A stretch of 64,000 bases of DNA, from positions 277,217-341,216 of the forward strand of contig NZ_LNQC01000081.1 of assembly GCF_001651855.1 (NCBI RefSeq), given 5' to 3'. The DNA is from Sinorhizobium americanum. GTDB lineage: Bacteria > Pseudomonadota > Alphaproteobacteria > Rhizobiales > Rhizobiaceae. The position numbers and the translations under genes are program-made. Below, piece after piece: positions 22,537 to 31,607 of the stretch (position 1 is its first letter; every line of letters begins with the position of its first letter). Under the pieces are notes generated by a model. It ran no database searches. It was not told where the DNA came from and saw only the letters and a program-made list of their open reading frames with translations.

Positions 22537-25350
22537 TCATTGTCCGAGCCGCTCGAGCAGGGCGGGGACGTGCACCTGGTCGGCCTTGTAGTTGCCGGTC
22601 AGCATGTACATCATGACGTTGACGCCGGAGCGGAAGGCGTATTCGCGCTGCATTTCGTCCGGCGGAACGGTCGGCAGCAGGGCGACACCGTTGGCGTCCA
22701 CCGCCCAGGCGCCGGCAAAATCGTTGCCGGTGATCATGATCGGCGTGACGCCGTCGCCCGAGCGGGCCGGCCGGTTGCTCGGCTCGTCGCGATTTTCGAA
22801 CTGCGCCTCGATCCAGAGCGGACTGCCGGTATAGCGCCCTGGGAAATTGGTCAGCAGGTAGAAGGCCTTGGTCAAAACGTGGTCGGCGGGCACTGGCTCA
22901 AGCGGCGGTATGTCCAGATTGGCCAGAATGGCCTGCAGCCGTTCCGTGTTCGGGCTGGTGCCGCTCGAGGCTGCGCCGAGCGAGGAGAACTGGTCGCGCG
23001 TGTCGAAGAGCACCGTGCCGCCGGCGCGCATATAGGCATCGATGCGGCTGACCGCTTGCGGGCTCGGCATCGGGGCGCTCGCCGAAATCGGCCAGTAGAT
23101 GATCGGATAGAGGCTGAGTTCGTCCCGCATGATGTCGAGGCCGACAGGCGCACCGGGCTCGAGTGTGGTGCGGTATGTGAGAAAATCGGTCAGCCCGCGA
23201 AGCCCGCTCTCCGAAAGCCGGTCGACCTCGTCCTCACCGGTGACGACATAGGCGAGATGCGTCGTGTCCAGGCGTTCGAGGATACGCTCGTCGTCGGGCC
23301 GCGCATCGTCTGCAAGGACCTGCGGCGGCATGGAGAGAACGCCTGCGGCAAGCGCGAAGACCAGCACCGATGCGGCGCGCGCCATGCGGATGCGGGAAAA
23401 GGCACCTCCCATGAAGAGCACGATAATGGCGTCGGCAATGAGCAGAAGCAGGGCGAACGTCAGCAGGGCCGGTTTCAGCGACCAGCTCTCTGCCCGCACG
23501 AGCCGTTCCACGGTATGGGCTCCGGCAAGCGTCATGTCGATCCGTTTGAGTTCGGCGTCCCGCGGCAAGAGGTTCAGGGCGGTGAATCCGTCCTCGGAGC
23601 CGTAGAGCCCAGGCGGGTTGTCCGGCGTGGTGACGGGAGCCTTGCCGGGCTGCATATCGAGCGGCCGGGCATTGCCGGTCTCCGCGACGAGCACGCCGTC
23701 GGCATTGAGGAGTCGGAAGGGCGCCAGCGTGTGCGCCTGTGCTGCCTTGCTTTCGCCGGCGACGCCGCCGCTGCGTGAAAGCTGGAGGCTGCGGCGAAGC
23801 ATCTCGACAAAATGCCCGGAAATCGGCAGGTTCGACCAGGTCGCCTCGGCGCTGACATGGAAGAGCACGATGCGGCCGGTGCCGCGTGCCGCCGTCGTCA
23901 CCAGCGGCGTGCCGTCGGCGAGGCTTGCCCAGGTGCGCTCGACCAGATCGGCCGTTGGTTCGGCCAGAACCTGGCGCTTGACGAGAATGTCGGCCGGCCG
24001 CGCCATGCCGGCGAAGGGGCTGTTGGCCGGATAATCGGCGAGCGGCTGCGGTTCGGACCAGGAGAGGGCGCCGCCGAGCGCCCGCTCGCCTTGCCGGAGC
24101 GTGACGGGAACGAGCGGATCGTCGGCCGGTGCCGCAGCAAGGCGCGGTCCGGCGAAGCGGATCAGCATGCCGCCGTTGTCGATCCACTTCGAAAGCAGCG
24201 GATAGGTTTCTTCCGGCAACCGGCCGATATCGGCCATGATCAGGACGGAAGGGCGCTGTTCCAGGAGCTCGGGAATGGCGACGGCGAGGTCGGTCTCGCG
24301 CGGTTCGATGAGATCGGCATAGGGGGCGAGCGCGCGGTTGATGTAGTAGAGCGGCGACAACAGCGGCTGTGAGAGGTCGCGCGCCTCACCGCTGAGCAGC
24401 GCGACGCGACGCCGGCGGAACCCGTCGTCCAGCAGATGCGTGGCGCCGGCCGTCGCCGCACCTTCGATGCCGATGCGGGCGAAATCGTTGCGCAGCTCGA
24501 ACGGCGCTTCGATCGTCCCCTTGGCGACGGCGGCGCCGACGGCAAAATCGATTGCGCCATCGGCGATGGCGCGGCCGCGGCTGTCGTAAGCGACGATCGG
24601 GAGGGACCGGCGATCATCCGTCTTCAGGCGGGTGGCCGTCACCGACATGCCGGCAGACTCGTTGCTCGTGCCGGTCAGTGCGACCGCCTGGCTGCCGTCC
24701 GCGTCGATCACCCGGAGCTCCGCCGCGCCGATTTCGTTCAGCGCCGCCATGGTCTTGTCATCGGCCGCTTCGATGCCGTCGGTGACGAAGGCGATCGTCC
24801 CGGGCGGGGTGCCGTTGAATGCGGTCTTCAGCGCCGCAAGCGCCGCTCGGCGATCGGCGGGAAGCGGCTCCGGCGCAGCGGCCGCGAGCCGGGTGCGTGC
24901 TGCAGCGGCCGAGGCCGGCGTCGCGTCGTGCTGGCGATCGCCGGTCAAGAGAATGGAAACGGCAAGATCCCTGGCTTCGGCATCGTCGATCAACGCCGAC
25001 GCAGCCTCGACCCGTCGCTCCCAGTCGGGTGCCGTTGCCCAGCTGTTGTCGATCACGAGCGCCAACGGGCCGGAGGCGGCGAGGGTGTTGCTGCGGGGAT
25101 TGAAGACCGGGTCGGCGATCGCAAAGATAACCGCAGCCGCCAGCAGCATCCTGAGAAGCGTCAACCACCAGGGGCTTTTCGACGGCGTCTCCTCGCGCTT
25201 GATCACCGAGGCGAGGATGCGAAGCGGCGGGAAGACCTCCGCCGCCGGCCTCGGCGGCATCATGCGCAGCAGCCACCAGATCACCGGCAGGGCCACGAGG
25301 GCGGCCAGTATCGCGGGGTTGGCAAAGGCGAAGGCGAGGCCGCCGATCAT
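22537..25350 (-). CDS. BatA-N/DUF4159 membrane protein
   Basis: 937 residues from the ATG at 25350. The N terminus is the aerotolerance-regulator (BatA) membrane domain (FANPAILAALVALPVIWWLL, PRPAAEVFPPLRILASVIKR). A VWA-like domain follows, in which DNSWA has lost the last Ser of the DxSxS motif, then a membrane segment (LLIADAIIVLFMGG) and a C-terminal DUF4159 domain (LTDFLTYRTTLEPGAPVGLD, RAGGTVLFDTRDQFSSLG). Its ATG overlaps the end of the DUF58 gene by four bases. Part of the MoxR operon. Confidence 0.87.
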   Translation of the reverse strand: MIGGLAFAFANPAILAALVALPVIWWLLRMMPPRPAAEVFPPLRILASVIKREETPSKSPWWLTLLRMLLAAAVIFAIADPVFNPRSNTLAASGPLALVIDNSWATAPDWERRVEAASALIDDAEARDLAVSILLTGDRQHDATPASAAAARTRLAAAAPEPLPADRRAALAALKTAFNGTPPGTIAFVTDGIEAADDKTMAALNEIGAAELRVIDADGSQAVALTGTSNESAGMSVTATRLKTDDRRSLPIVAYDSRGRAIADGAIDFAVGAAVAKGTIEAPFELRNDFARIGIEGAATAGATHLLDDGFRRRRVALLSGEARDLSQPLLSPLYYINRALAPYADLIEPRETDLAVAIPELLEQRPSVLIMADIGRLPEETYPLLSKWIDNGGMLIRFAGPRLAAAPADDPLVPVTLRQGERALGGALSWSEPQPLADYPANSPFAGMARPADILVKRQVLAEPTADLVERTWASLADGTPLVTTAARGTGRIVLFHVSAEATWSNLPISGHFVEMLRRSLQLSRSGGVAGESKAAQAHTLAPFRLLNADGVLVAETGNARPLDMQPGKAPVTTPDNPPGLYGSEDGFTALNLLPRDAELKRIDMTLAGAHTVERLVRAESWSLKPALLTFALLLLIADAIIVLFMGGAFSRIRMARAASVLVFALAAGVLSMPPQVLADDARPDDERILERLDTTHLAYVVTGEDEVDRLSESGLRGLTDFLTYRTTLEPGAPVGLDIMRDELSLYPIIYWPISASAPMPSPQAVSRIDAYMRAGGTVLFDTRDQFSSLGAASSGTSPNTERLQAILANLDIPPLEPVPADHVLTKAFYLLTNFPGRYTGSPLWIEAQFENRDEPSNRPARSGDGVTPIMITGNDFAGAWAVDANGVALLPTVPPDEMQREYAFRSGVNVMMYMLTGNYKADQVHVPALLERLGQ

Positions 25351-26267
25351 AGCTGCCCCCCGTGTGTCGCGCGGGTGGGCATCCCGGAAAGATACATATG
25401 GACGGCGACCAGCGCCTCCGAGGCCGGCCGGTCGGTCCGATGCGGAATGAAGGTCCAGCCGAGGTGGCGGAGACCGGCGCCGAGACCGTCGCGGCGTGCG
25501 CGGTAGGCGCGCTGGTAGTCCTCGCGCAGGATTTCGGCGCGGCCGGCGGTCAGTTTCTCGCCGGATTCCGGATCGGTGAATTCGGTGCGGCCCGCATAGG
25601 GGAAGACTTCCTCGGCCGGGTCGGCGATTTCGACGACATGTCCGCGCAGTCCCCTGCGGGCGAGCGGGCCGAGCCGCTCCATGACCTTGTCGGCGGGATC
25701 GAGAAAGTCGCCGATCAGCACCAGATCGCTGGCGCCGCGGATCATCCCGGTCTCGGGCAGGCCGCCGCCAAGCGGGCTCAGCATGATCGCTGCCGCCAGG
25801 CGCTCGGCGGCGTTGCGGGCGGAAACGGGCTCCATCACCCCGGGGCAGCCGATGCGCTCGCCGGAGCGGGCGAGGATTTCGGCAAGCGCCAGCATCAGCA
25901 CCAGTGCGCGGCTTTCCTTCGACACCGCGCCGAGCGTCGATTTGTACATCATCGAGGGCGAAAGATCGGCCCAGAGCCAGATCGTGTGCGCCGCCTCCCA
26001 CTCGCGGTCGCGGACATAGGTATGGTCGTCGCGCGCCGAGCGGCGCCAGTCGATGCGCGACAGGCTTTCGCCCTGGCTATAGGGGCGGAACTGCCAGAAA
26101 TTCTCGCCGATGCCGCGCTTGCGCCGGCCGTGCCAGCCGGCAATCACCGTGTTGGCGATGCGACGCGCTTCGACAAGGCAATCGGGGACGAGCATCGCCC
26201 GCTGTTGGGCGCGCGACAGGACTTCCCCGGACGGTGTACGCGCGACTGTCTGCCCGATTGCGGCCAT
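25347..26267 (-). CDS. DUF58 domain protein of the MoxR cluster
   Basis: 306 residues. The DUF58 signature is GENFWQFRPYSQGESLSRID with RDREWEAAHTIWLWADLSPS; the DLSPS forms an intact VWA DxSxS metal site. In many bacteria DUF58 proteins are encoded directly after a MoxR AAA+ ATPase and are thought to be its client or co-chaperone. It is three bases from the moxR stop and overlaps the next gene, which argues for coupled translation. Confidence 0.93.
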   Translation of the reverse strand: MAAIGQTVARTPSGEVLSRAQQRAMLVPDCLVEARRIANTVIAGWHGRRKRGIGENFWQFRPYSQGESLSRIDWRRSARDDHTYVRDREWEAAHTIWLWADLSPSMMYKSTLGAVSKESRALVLMLALAEILARSGERIGCPGVMEPVSARNAAERLAAAIMLSPLGGGLPETGMIRGASDLVLIGDFLDPADKVMERLGPLARRGLRGHVVEIADPAEEVFPYAGRTEFTDPESGEKLTAGRAEILREDYQRAYRARRDGLGAGLRHLGWTFIPHRTDRPASEALVAVHMYLSGMPTRATHGGQL

Positions 26268-26270
26268 GCG

Positions 26271-27284
26271 CTATCCCTTGGCTCGCTTCACCAGGTCGGC
26301 GATGACGTCCCGCACCGTCATACCCTCGGCGCGGGCCGCGAAGGTCAGCGCCATGCGGTGCTGCAGCACGGGCTCGGCAAGCGCGAGAATATCGTCGATC
26401 GAGGGTGCCAGCCGGCCGTCATAAAGAGCACGAGCCCGGGCACAGAGCATCAAAGCCTGGCCGGCACGCGGACCCGGCCCCCAGGCGACGTTCTTGTCGG
26501 TGGCGGCGTTTCCGTTGCCCGGCCGGGCGGATCGGACGAGCGACAGGATGGCATCGACAACCTTTTCGCCGACCGGCATCTGCCGGATAAGATGCTGAAG
26601 CTGCTGCAGGCGCTCCGCGTTGATGACCGGCCGGGCTTCGATCTCGGTCACGCCGGTTGTCTCGAGCAGAATCTGCCGTTCGGCGGCAAGCTCCGGATAG
26701 CCCACGTCGACCTGCATCAGGAAGCGGTCAAGCTGGGCTTCCGGCAGCGGATAGGTGCCTTCCTGCTCGAGCGGGTTCTGGGTCGCGAGCACGTGGAAGG
26801 GGTGTGGCAGGTCCTTGCGGGCCCCGGCAATGGTGATGTGATATTCCTGCATGGCTTGCAGCAGCGCCGATTGGGTGCGGGGCGAGGCTCGGTTGATCTC
26901 GTCCGCCATCAGGAGTTGGGTGAAGATCGGACCGGGGATGAACCGGAAAGATCGGTGGCCGGCCTGATCCTGGTCCATCACTTCGGAACCGAGAATATCC
27001 GAGGGCATCAGGTCCGGCGTGAACTGGATGCGGCTGTTGGCGAGGCCGAGAACGGTGCCGAGCGTCGCGACGAGCTTGGTCTTGGCAAGACCCGGTACGC
27101 CGACGAGCAGCGCATGGCCGCCGGAAAGCACCGCCAGCAGCGTCTGCTCGACCACACTCTCCTGGCCGAAGATGACCTTGCCGACCTCCGCTCGGATGAG
27201 CGCAATCTCTCCGAGAGCCGCTTCCGCGGCAGCGACGATCGCCTTCTCGTCGGCCGCTTCGGCCGCGGTCTTCATCACACTCAT
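26271..27284 (-). CDS. MoxR family AAA+ ATPase
   Basis: 337 residues from the ATG at 27284 with GGGAG upstream. Walker A is GVPGLAKTKL (the usual GxxGxGKT is GxxGLAKT here, normal for MoxR), Walker B LLMADEINRASP, sensor 1 VLATQNPLEQEGTYPLPEAQ and the C-terminal lid DGRLAPSIDDILALAEPVLQ. MoxR ATPases act as chaperones that insert metals or assemble membrane complexes with VWA proteins. First gene of a four-gene operon. Confidence 0.95.
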   Translation of the reverse strand: MSVMKTAAEAADEKAIVAAAEAALGEIALIRAEVGKVIFGQESVVEQTLLAVLSGGHALLVGVPGLAKTKLVATLGTVLGLANSRIQFTPDLMPSDILGSEVMDQDQAGHRSFRFIPGPIFTQLLMADEINRASPRTQSALLQAMQEYHITIAGARKDLPHPFHVLATQNPLEQEGTYPLPEAQLDRFLMQVDVGYPELAAERQILLETTGVTEIEARPVINAERLQQLQHLIRQMPVGEKVVDAILSLVRSARPGNGNAATDKNVAWGPGPRAGQALMLCARARALYDGRLAPSIDDILALAEPVLQHRMALTFAARAEGMTVRDVIADLVKRAKG

Positions 27285-27352
27285 CGCCTGTCTCCCGCTC
27301 GTGCGTGTCGAACCCGATTCGGCATCACCCGGCGTCTGGTTCCCTTTTTTCA

Positions 27353-27380
27353 ATTTAGACCCTGGCAGACGGCTGACAAG
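27353..27380 (-). promoter_or_regulatory. Promoter of the moxR operon
   Basis: On the minus strand CTTGTC (27380-27375), 16 bases, then CTAAAT (27358-27353). The spacer is one base short of the usual 17. It would start transcription about 60 bases before moxR. Confidence 0.45.
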
Positions 27381-27551
27381 CCGCCGCCAACGCACTATCT
27401 CGTGAGCTTCAAGAAGCCCTGAAGCATACTAAGTGCTTCTCCGCGAAGCGCGAGGTGCGGTCAAGGTGCTCGTAACCACTGACGAACATCCCGCGCGTCT
27501 TTGAACACGCTACGCCTCCGAGGCAAGATTGGGGCCAAACGGGACAGAACG

Positions 27552-28175
27552 ATGGCAGAAACCAAGATTCAGCAGACGGGGGATGCGGCCGGACTTGCCG
27601 CGCTGATCGCCCGCGCTGCCGGCCAGACGGGAGGCGAAGGGAGAGGGCTGCCGCCGGTCGAGCGCTGGAATCCGCCATTCTGCGGCGACATCGACATGGA
27701 AATCCGCGCCGATGGAACATGGTTCTACATGGGCACGCCGATCGGCCGCCAGCCGCTGGTGAGATTGTTTTCCACGGTCTTGCGCAAGGATGACGACGGA
27801 AGGACCTATCTCGTCACGCCGGTGGAAAAAGTCGGCATCCGCGTCGCCGATGCGCCCTTCGTCGCCGTCGAGATGAGCGTCACGGCGAGAGAGGGCGAAA
27901 CGGTACTCACCTTCCGCACCAATGTCGGCGACGTGGTCGAGGCGGGGGCTGAGCATCCGCTGCGCTTCGTCATCCACGGCGACAACCGCGAGCTGAAGCC
28001 CTATCTCCACGTGCGCGGCCGCCTCGAGGCGCTGGCTTCCCGTCCGGTCATGTACGACATCGTCGAGCTTGGCGAGACCGCCCTGATCGACGGCGTGGAG
28101 ATGTTCTGCGTCAGATCCGCGGGAGCCGTCTTCCCGGTCATGCCGGCGGCCGAACTGGAAGCGCTGTCGAGATGA
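27552..28175 (+). CDS. DUF1285 domain-containing protein
   Basis: 207 residues from the ATG at 27552. Typical DUF1285 stretches are PPVERWNPPFCGDIDMEIRA, WFYMGTPIGRQPLVRLFSTV and YLVTPVEKVGIRVADAPFVA. The family is soluble and of unknown function, and its gene often precedes the NUDIX/CCA pair in alphaproteobacteria, as here. Its stop codon overlaps the next start (ATGA). Confidence 0.92.
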   Translation: MAETKIQQTGDAAGLAALIARAAGQTGGEGRGLPPVERWNPPFCGDIDMEIRADGTWFYMGTPIGRQPLVRLFSTVLRKDDDGRTYLVTPVEKVGIRVADAPFVAVEMSVTAREGETVLTFRTNVGDVVEAGAEHPLRFVIHGDNRELKPYLHVRGRLEALASRPVMYDIVELGETALIDGVEMFCVRSAGAVFPVMPAAELEALSR

Positions 28176-28804
28176 GCCGTCCGCTGTTCTCCGCCGATGA
28201 ATTCCGTCGCCGCGCGCTCAAGCAGACGGGCGGTCCGATCGAGACCGCCTGGCGCGATCATGGCGACTTTCTCCTCAATCCCGGCATCGTGCCTCATCTC
28301 GAGTCGCTGCATCTGAAGGACGCCGCGGTGCTCGTACCGGTGGTCGACGACGGTGACGATGCGAGCGTCATCTTCACGCAGCGCACCTCGCATCTGCGCA
28401 AGCATTCGGGCCAGGTGGCGTTTCCGGGAGGCGCCGTCGATCCCGAGGACCACTCGATCGAGGTGGCGGCGTTGCGGGAGGCGCAGGAGGAGATCGGGCT
28501 CGACCCGCGTTTCGTCGAGACGATCGGCCGCCTGCCGCATTACATGGCATTGTCCGGTTTCCGCATCACCCCGGTGCTCGCCGTCGTCCAGCCCGGTTTC
28601 GAACTGGTGCCCAATCCCGAAGAAGTCGAGAGCGTCTTCGAAGTGCCGCTCTCCTTCCTCATGGACCCCGGCAATCACGGGCGCGGAAGCCGCCATTGGG
28701 AGGGTGCGGAGCGACATTTCTACCGGATGCCCTATGGCGAGCGGAACATCTGGGGGATCACGGCGGGCATCGTCCGCATGCTCTATGAAAGGCTGTACGC
28801 ATGA
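28172..28804 (+). CDS. NUDIX CoA pyrophosphatase-like hydrolase
   Basis: 210 residues. The Nudix box is GGAVDPEDHSIEVAALREAQ followed by EEIGLD, preceded by the CoA-type pattern RTSHLRKHSGQVAFPGG of the NudL/YeaB group (UPF0035). Predicted to split CoA or its derivatives into 4'-phosphopantetheine and 3',5'-ADP. Overlaps both neighbours by four bases, so the three genes are translationally coupled. Confidence 0.92.
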   Translation: MSRPLFSADEFRRRALKQTGGPIETAWRDHGDFLLNPGIVPHLESLHLKDAAVLVPVVDDGDDASVIFTQRTSHLRKHSGQVAFPGGAVDPEDHSIEVAALREAQEEIGLDPRFVETIGRLPHYMALSGFRITPVLAVVQPGFELVPNPEEVESVFEVPLSFLMDPGNHGRGSRHWEGAERHFYRMPYGERNIWGITAGIVRMLYERLYA

Positions 28805-30060
28805 CATCCATCGCCGCCGAGCCCTGGTTTCATGCCCCATCGCTCAGCCGCGTCTTCGAGCTGTTGAATGCCGACGGCGGCGAGGTGCGGGTCGTCGGCG
28901 GCGCCGTCCGCAACAGCCTGCTCGGTCTGCCGGTGGGGGATGTCGACCTGGCGACCACCTGGCATCCGCAGGATGTGGCGGCGCGAGCGGAGAGCGCCGG
29001 CATCAAGGCGGTGCCGACGGGGATAGAGCACGGCACAGTCACGCTGGTGATCGACGGAATTCCCCATGAGGTGACGACGTTGCGCCGCGACGTGGCGACG
29101 GACGGCCGCCGCGCCGAGGTGGCCTTCGGCACCGACTGGAAGGCGGATGCCGAGCGCCGCGACTTTACGATCAACGCTCTTTATGCCGACGCCGGCGGCG
29201 AGATATTCGACTATGTCGGCGGCCTGCCCGATATCGAGAGCCGGACTTTGCGCTTCATCGGCAGCGCCGCCGAGCGGGTCGCGGAGGACTATTTGCGTAT
29301 TCTGCGCTTCTTCCGCTTCTTTGCCCATTACGGGCAGGGCCGCCCGGATGCGGAGGGGCTCAGGGCCTGCGCGCAGGCGCGGGCGAAGCTCGCGACGCTT
29401 TCGGCTGAGCGCGTCTGGGGCGAAATGAAGAAGCTGCTTGCCGCGGAAGATCCCGGCCGCGCCCTTCTCTGGATGCGCCAGGCAGGCGTGCTCGGCGAAG
29501 TCCTGCCTGAAACCGAAAAATGGGGCATCGATGCCGTACCGGGGCTGATTGCCGCCGAGAAGATCTTTGCCTGGTCACCGGAGCCGCTCCTGAGGCTGGC
29601 TGCCATCGTTCCGCCTGATGTTAGTCGGCTCGAGGCGATGGCGGCGCGGCTGCGCCTGTCGAAAGCGGAAGCGGCCTTTCTCGCCCGCTTTGCCGAGGCG
29701 CCGGCCATTGCCGCCACGCTCGCGGACGCGGCGCTCGATCGGGAACTCTACCGGAAGGGTGCCGAGGGCATCATCGTGCGCCTCAAGCTTTCGCTTGCTT
29801 CAGCGCGGCGCAAATCGGAAACCGATCCGGCCTTTCTCGCAGAAACCGCCGCCTTCCAGCGGTTGTTGGCGCGCGCGGAGAAGTGGCAGCGCCCCGTCTT
29901 CCCCGTGAGTGGGGCCGATGTCCTGAAGGCGGGGGTCCCCGCCGGTCCAAAGATCGGGGAACTGCTGGCGGAACTCGAGAATTTCTGGATCGAGCGCAAC
30001 TTCAATGTCGACCGGGCGACGCTCGTCGCCCGGCTCGAGGCCCAATTGCGTTCCGGCTGA
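28801..30060 (+). CDS. CCA tRNA nucleotidyltransferase / poly(A) polymerase-type
   Basis: 419 residues, class II nucleotidyltransferase. The head domain has VRVVGGAVRNSLLGLPVGDV with the catalytic DxD in DVDLATTW, then FTINALYADAGGEIFDYVGG and RVAEDYLRILRFFRF. The usual R-D of GGAVRD is RN here. Adds or repairs the 3'-CCA of tRNAs. Sequence alone does not exclude a poly(A) polymerase role. Last gene of the DUF1285-NUDIX-CCA operon. Confidence 0.92.
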   Translation: MTSIAAEPWFHAPSLSRVFELLNADGGEVRVVGGAVRNSLLGLPVGDVDLATTWHPQDVAARAESAGIKAVPTGIEHGTVTLVIDGIPHEVTTLRRDVATDGRRAEVAFGTDWKADAERRDFTINALYADAGGEIFDYVGGLPDIESRTLRFIGSAAERVAEDYLRILRFFRFFAHYGQGRPDAEGLRACAQARAKLATLSAERVWGEMKKLLAAEDPGRALLWMRQAGVLGEVLPETEKWGIDAVPGLIAAEKIFAWSPEPLLRLAAIVPPDVSRLEAMAARLRLSKAEAAFLARFAEAPAIAATLADAALDRELYRKGAEGIIVRLKLSLASARRKSETDPAFLAETAAFQRLLARAEKWQRPVFPVSGADVLKAGVPAGPKIGELLAELENFWIERNFNVDRATLVARLEAQLRSG

Positions 30061-30078
30061 CGCGAGCGCGCAGCGCGA

Positions 30079-30264
30079 TCAGGCGGCCTGCGTTTCGTCG
30101 ACGATGCGAGCCTTGATATTGTCGATCATATTTTCGCGGATCACCGTCTCGCCATGGGCGTCGCGCATGTGTTCGACAACCCGGCGCACGATTTCCGCAT
30201 CGTTGTCAGCGCGGGTATGCCAGGGGCAACCCGGAACGAGAGAACCGCATTCGAACAGGCGCAT
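30079..30264 (-). CDS. DUF1059 small protein
   Basis: 61 residues from the ATG at 30264, preceded by GGAGGAA. The sequence MRLFECGSLVPGCPWHTRAD then DAEIVRRVVEHMRDAHG is the short DUF1059 domain, with two cysteines and two histidines that could bind a metal. Function unknown. It stands alone, convergent with the CCA transferase gene. Confidence 0.85.
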   Translation of the reverse strand: MRLFECGSLVPGCPWHTRADNDAEIVRRVVEHMRDAHGETVIRENMIDNIKARIVDETQAA

Positions 30265-30340
30265 GGTGTTCCTCCTTTCTCTGGACCGGCATGCTTTCGC
30301 ATCGAGCAAAAGGCAGCGTGATCTCATCCAAGAAGTTCGG

Positions 30341-30384
30341 AGCGGGATGCGATCGGGAAAACGCCGACATCGTCTCATCCCGCT
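30341..30384. repeat. Short dispersed inverted repeat
   Basis: AGCGGGATG (30341-30349) and CATCCCGCT (30376-30384) are perfect inverted arms around 26 bases. A degenerate relative is at 43042-43072. It lies upstream of the DUF1059 and apt genes, which diverge from here. Confidence 0.65.
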
Positions 30385-30565
30385 CAGTCGTCAATGCAAT
30401 TGACAGAGCCGTAGCCGGGATCTGTCCATGGGCAAGGGTAACATCAACCCGAGGTCCGGCCAAATTGTTCCGGCCGGGCCATCGCGCAAAGAAACCCTGT
30501 GAACATGCGGCTCGATGGTGCTATGGCTTTGCGACCTCCAGACTTTGAAAGGCCGTTTCCACACC

Positions 30566-31108
30566 ATGCTCGCTGTCCAATCGGAACTGATTTCCGCCAT
30601 CCGGAGCATTCCGGACTATCCGAAGCCCGGCATCGTCTTTCGCGATATCACGACGCTGCTCGGCAACCCGAGGTCGTTCCGGCGGGCGATCGATGAACTG
30701 GTCCATCCCTATGCCGGAACCAAGGTGGACAAGATCGCCGGGATCGAAGCGCGCGGCTTTATTCTGGGCGGTGCGATTGCGCATCAGCTGTCGGCCGGCT
30801 TCGTGCCGATCCGCAAGAAGGGCAAGCTGCCGCACGAGACGGTCAGGATCGCCTACAGCCTTGAATATGGCGTGGACGAGATGGAGATGCACGAGGATGC
30901 GATCGCACCCGGTGAAAAGGTGATCCTCGTGGATGATCTGATCGCCACCGGCGGAACCGCCGAGGGCGCCACCAAGCTCCTGCAGCAGATGGGCGCCGAC
31001 ATCGTCGCCGCCTGCTTCATCATCGACCTGCCGGAGCTCGGCGGCCGCAAGAAGCTCGAGGCGCTCGGCGTCAAGGTCCGCACGCTGATCGAGTTCGAAG
31101 GGCACTGA
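30566..31108 (+). CDS. apt: Adenine phosphoribosyltransferase
   Basis: 180 residues from the ATG at 30566, the usual length. Converts adenine and PRPP to AMP in purine salvage. Start of domain: IRSIPDYPKPGIVFRDITTL; PRPP loop: ILVDDLIATGGTAEGATKLL; GIEARGFILGGAIA is the family-typical base-site segment. AAAGG lies about 12 bases upstream. Single gene. Confidence 0.96.
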   Translation: MLAVQSELISAIRSIPDYPKPGIVFRDITTLLGNPRSFRRAIDELVHPYAGTKVDKIAGIEARGFILGGAIAHQLSAGFVPIRKKGKLPHETVRIAYSLEYGVDEMEMHEDAIAPGEKVILVDDLIATGGTAEGATKLLQQMGADIVAACFIIDLPELGGRKKLEALGVKVRTLIEFEGH

Positions 31109-31136
31109 CGAAGGGCGGGCCTCCGCGCTCGCCTGC

Positions 31137-31607
31137 TCAGGTGAATTCGATAACCTTGCTTTCGAAGCGGATAACCGGCTCGGCTTGCTGGTTTTCGCCC
31201 TCGCAGAGGATGGTGTTGAGGCGCCAGCCGGGGCGGGAGGCGAGGGCGCGGGCTTCGACGAGCGTGACGGCATAGGTGATGGTATCGCCGGCATAGACCG
31301 GTTTGAGCCAGCGGAGCTCCCGGAAGCCCGCCGCCGGGCCGAGCCGGGGAGCGTGCAGCCCCTCTGCGGCCAGGCGCCGGGCTTCGCCGGCCCAGAAGCG
31401 GACGAAGCACTTCATCCAGCCGGCGCTGGTGTGCCAGCCCGAGGCACAAAGGCCGCCAAAGAGCGAGCGTCTTGCTTCCTCCTCGTCGAGATGGAAGGGC
31501 TGCGGATCGAAATCGCGCGCGAAGCGGATGATGTCCTCCGCTGTGAATGTCAGGCTGCCGATCACGGTCTTGCGGCCGGCCGCATAGAGTTCTTCGAGCG
31601 TCATCAT
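31137..31607 (-). CDS. MaoC family dehydratase (first of tandem pair by position)
   Basis: 156 residues, hot-dog fold. The MaoC hydratase core reads DIIRFARDFDPQPFHLDEEE then FGGLCASGWHTSA, with the Asp and His of the catalytic site. Hydrates or dehydrates enoyl-CoA-type thioesters. It overlaps its upstream neighbour by four bases (ATGA), and the neighbour is a clear paralogue, suggesting a duplicated pair that may form a mixed dimer. Confidence 0.9.
   Translation of the reverse strand: MMTLEELYAAGRKTVIGSLTFTAEDIIRFARDFDPQPFHLDEEEARRSLFGGLCASGWHTSAGWMKCFVRFWAGEARRLAAEGLHAPRLGPAAGFRELRWLKPVYAGDTITYAVTLVEARALASRPGWRLNTILCEGENQQAEPVIRFESKVIEFT

Noticed and set aside
25362..27422. A 686-codon plus-strand frame opposite DUF58 and moxR
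   Set aside because: Composition is arginine/alanine/histidine-rich without domains, and both genes on the other strand are well-recognised families.
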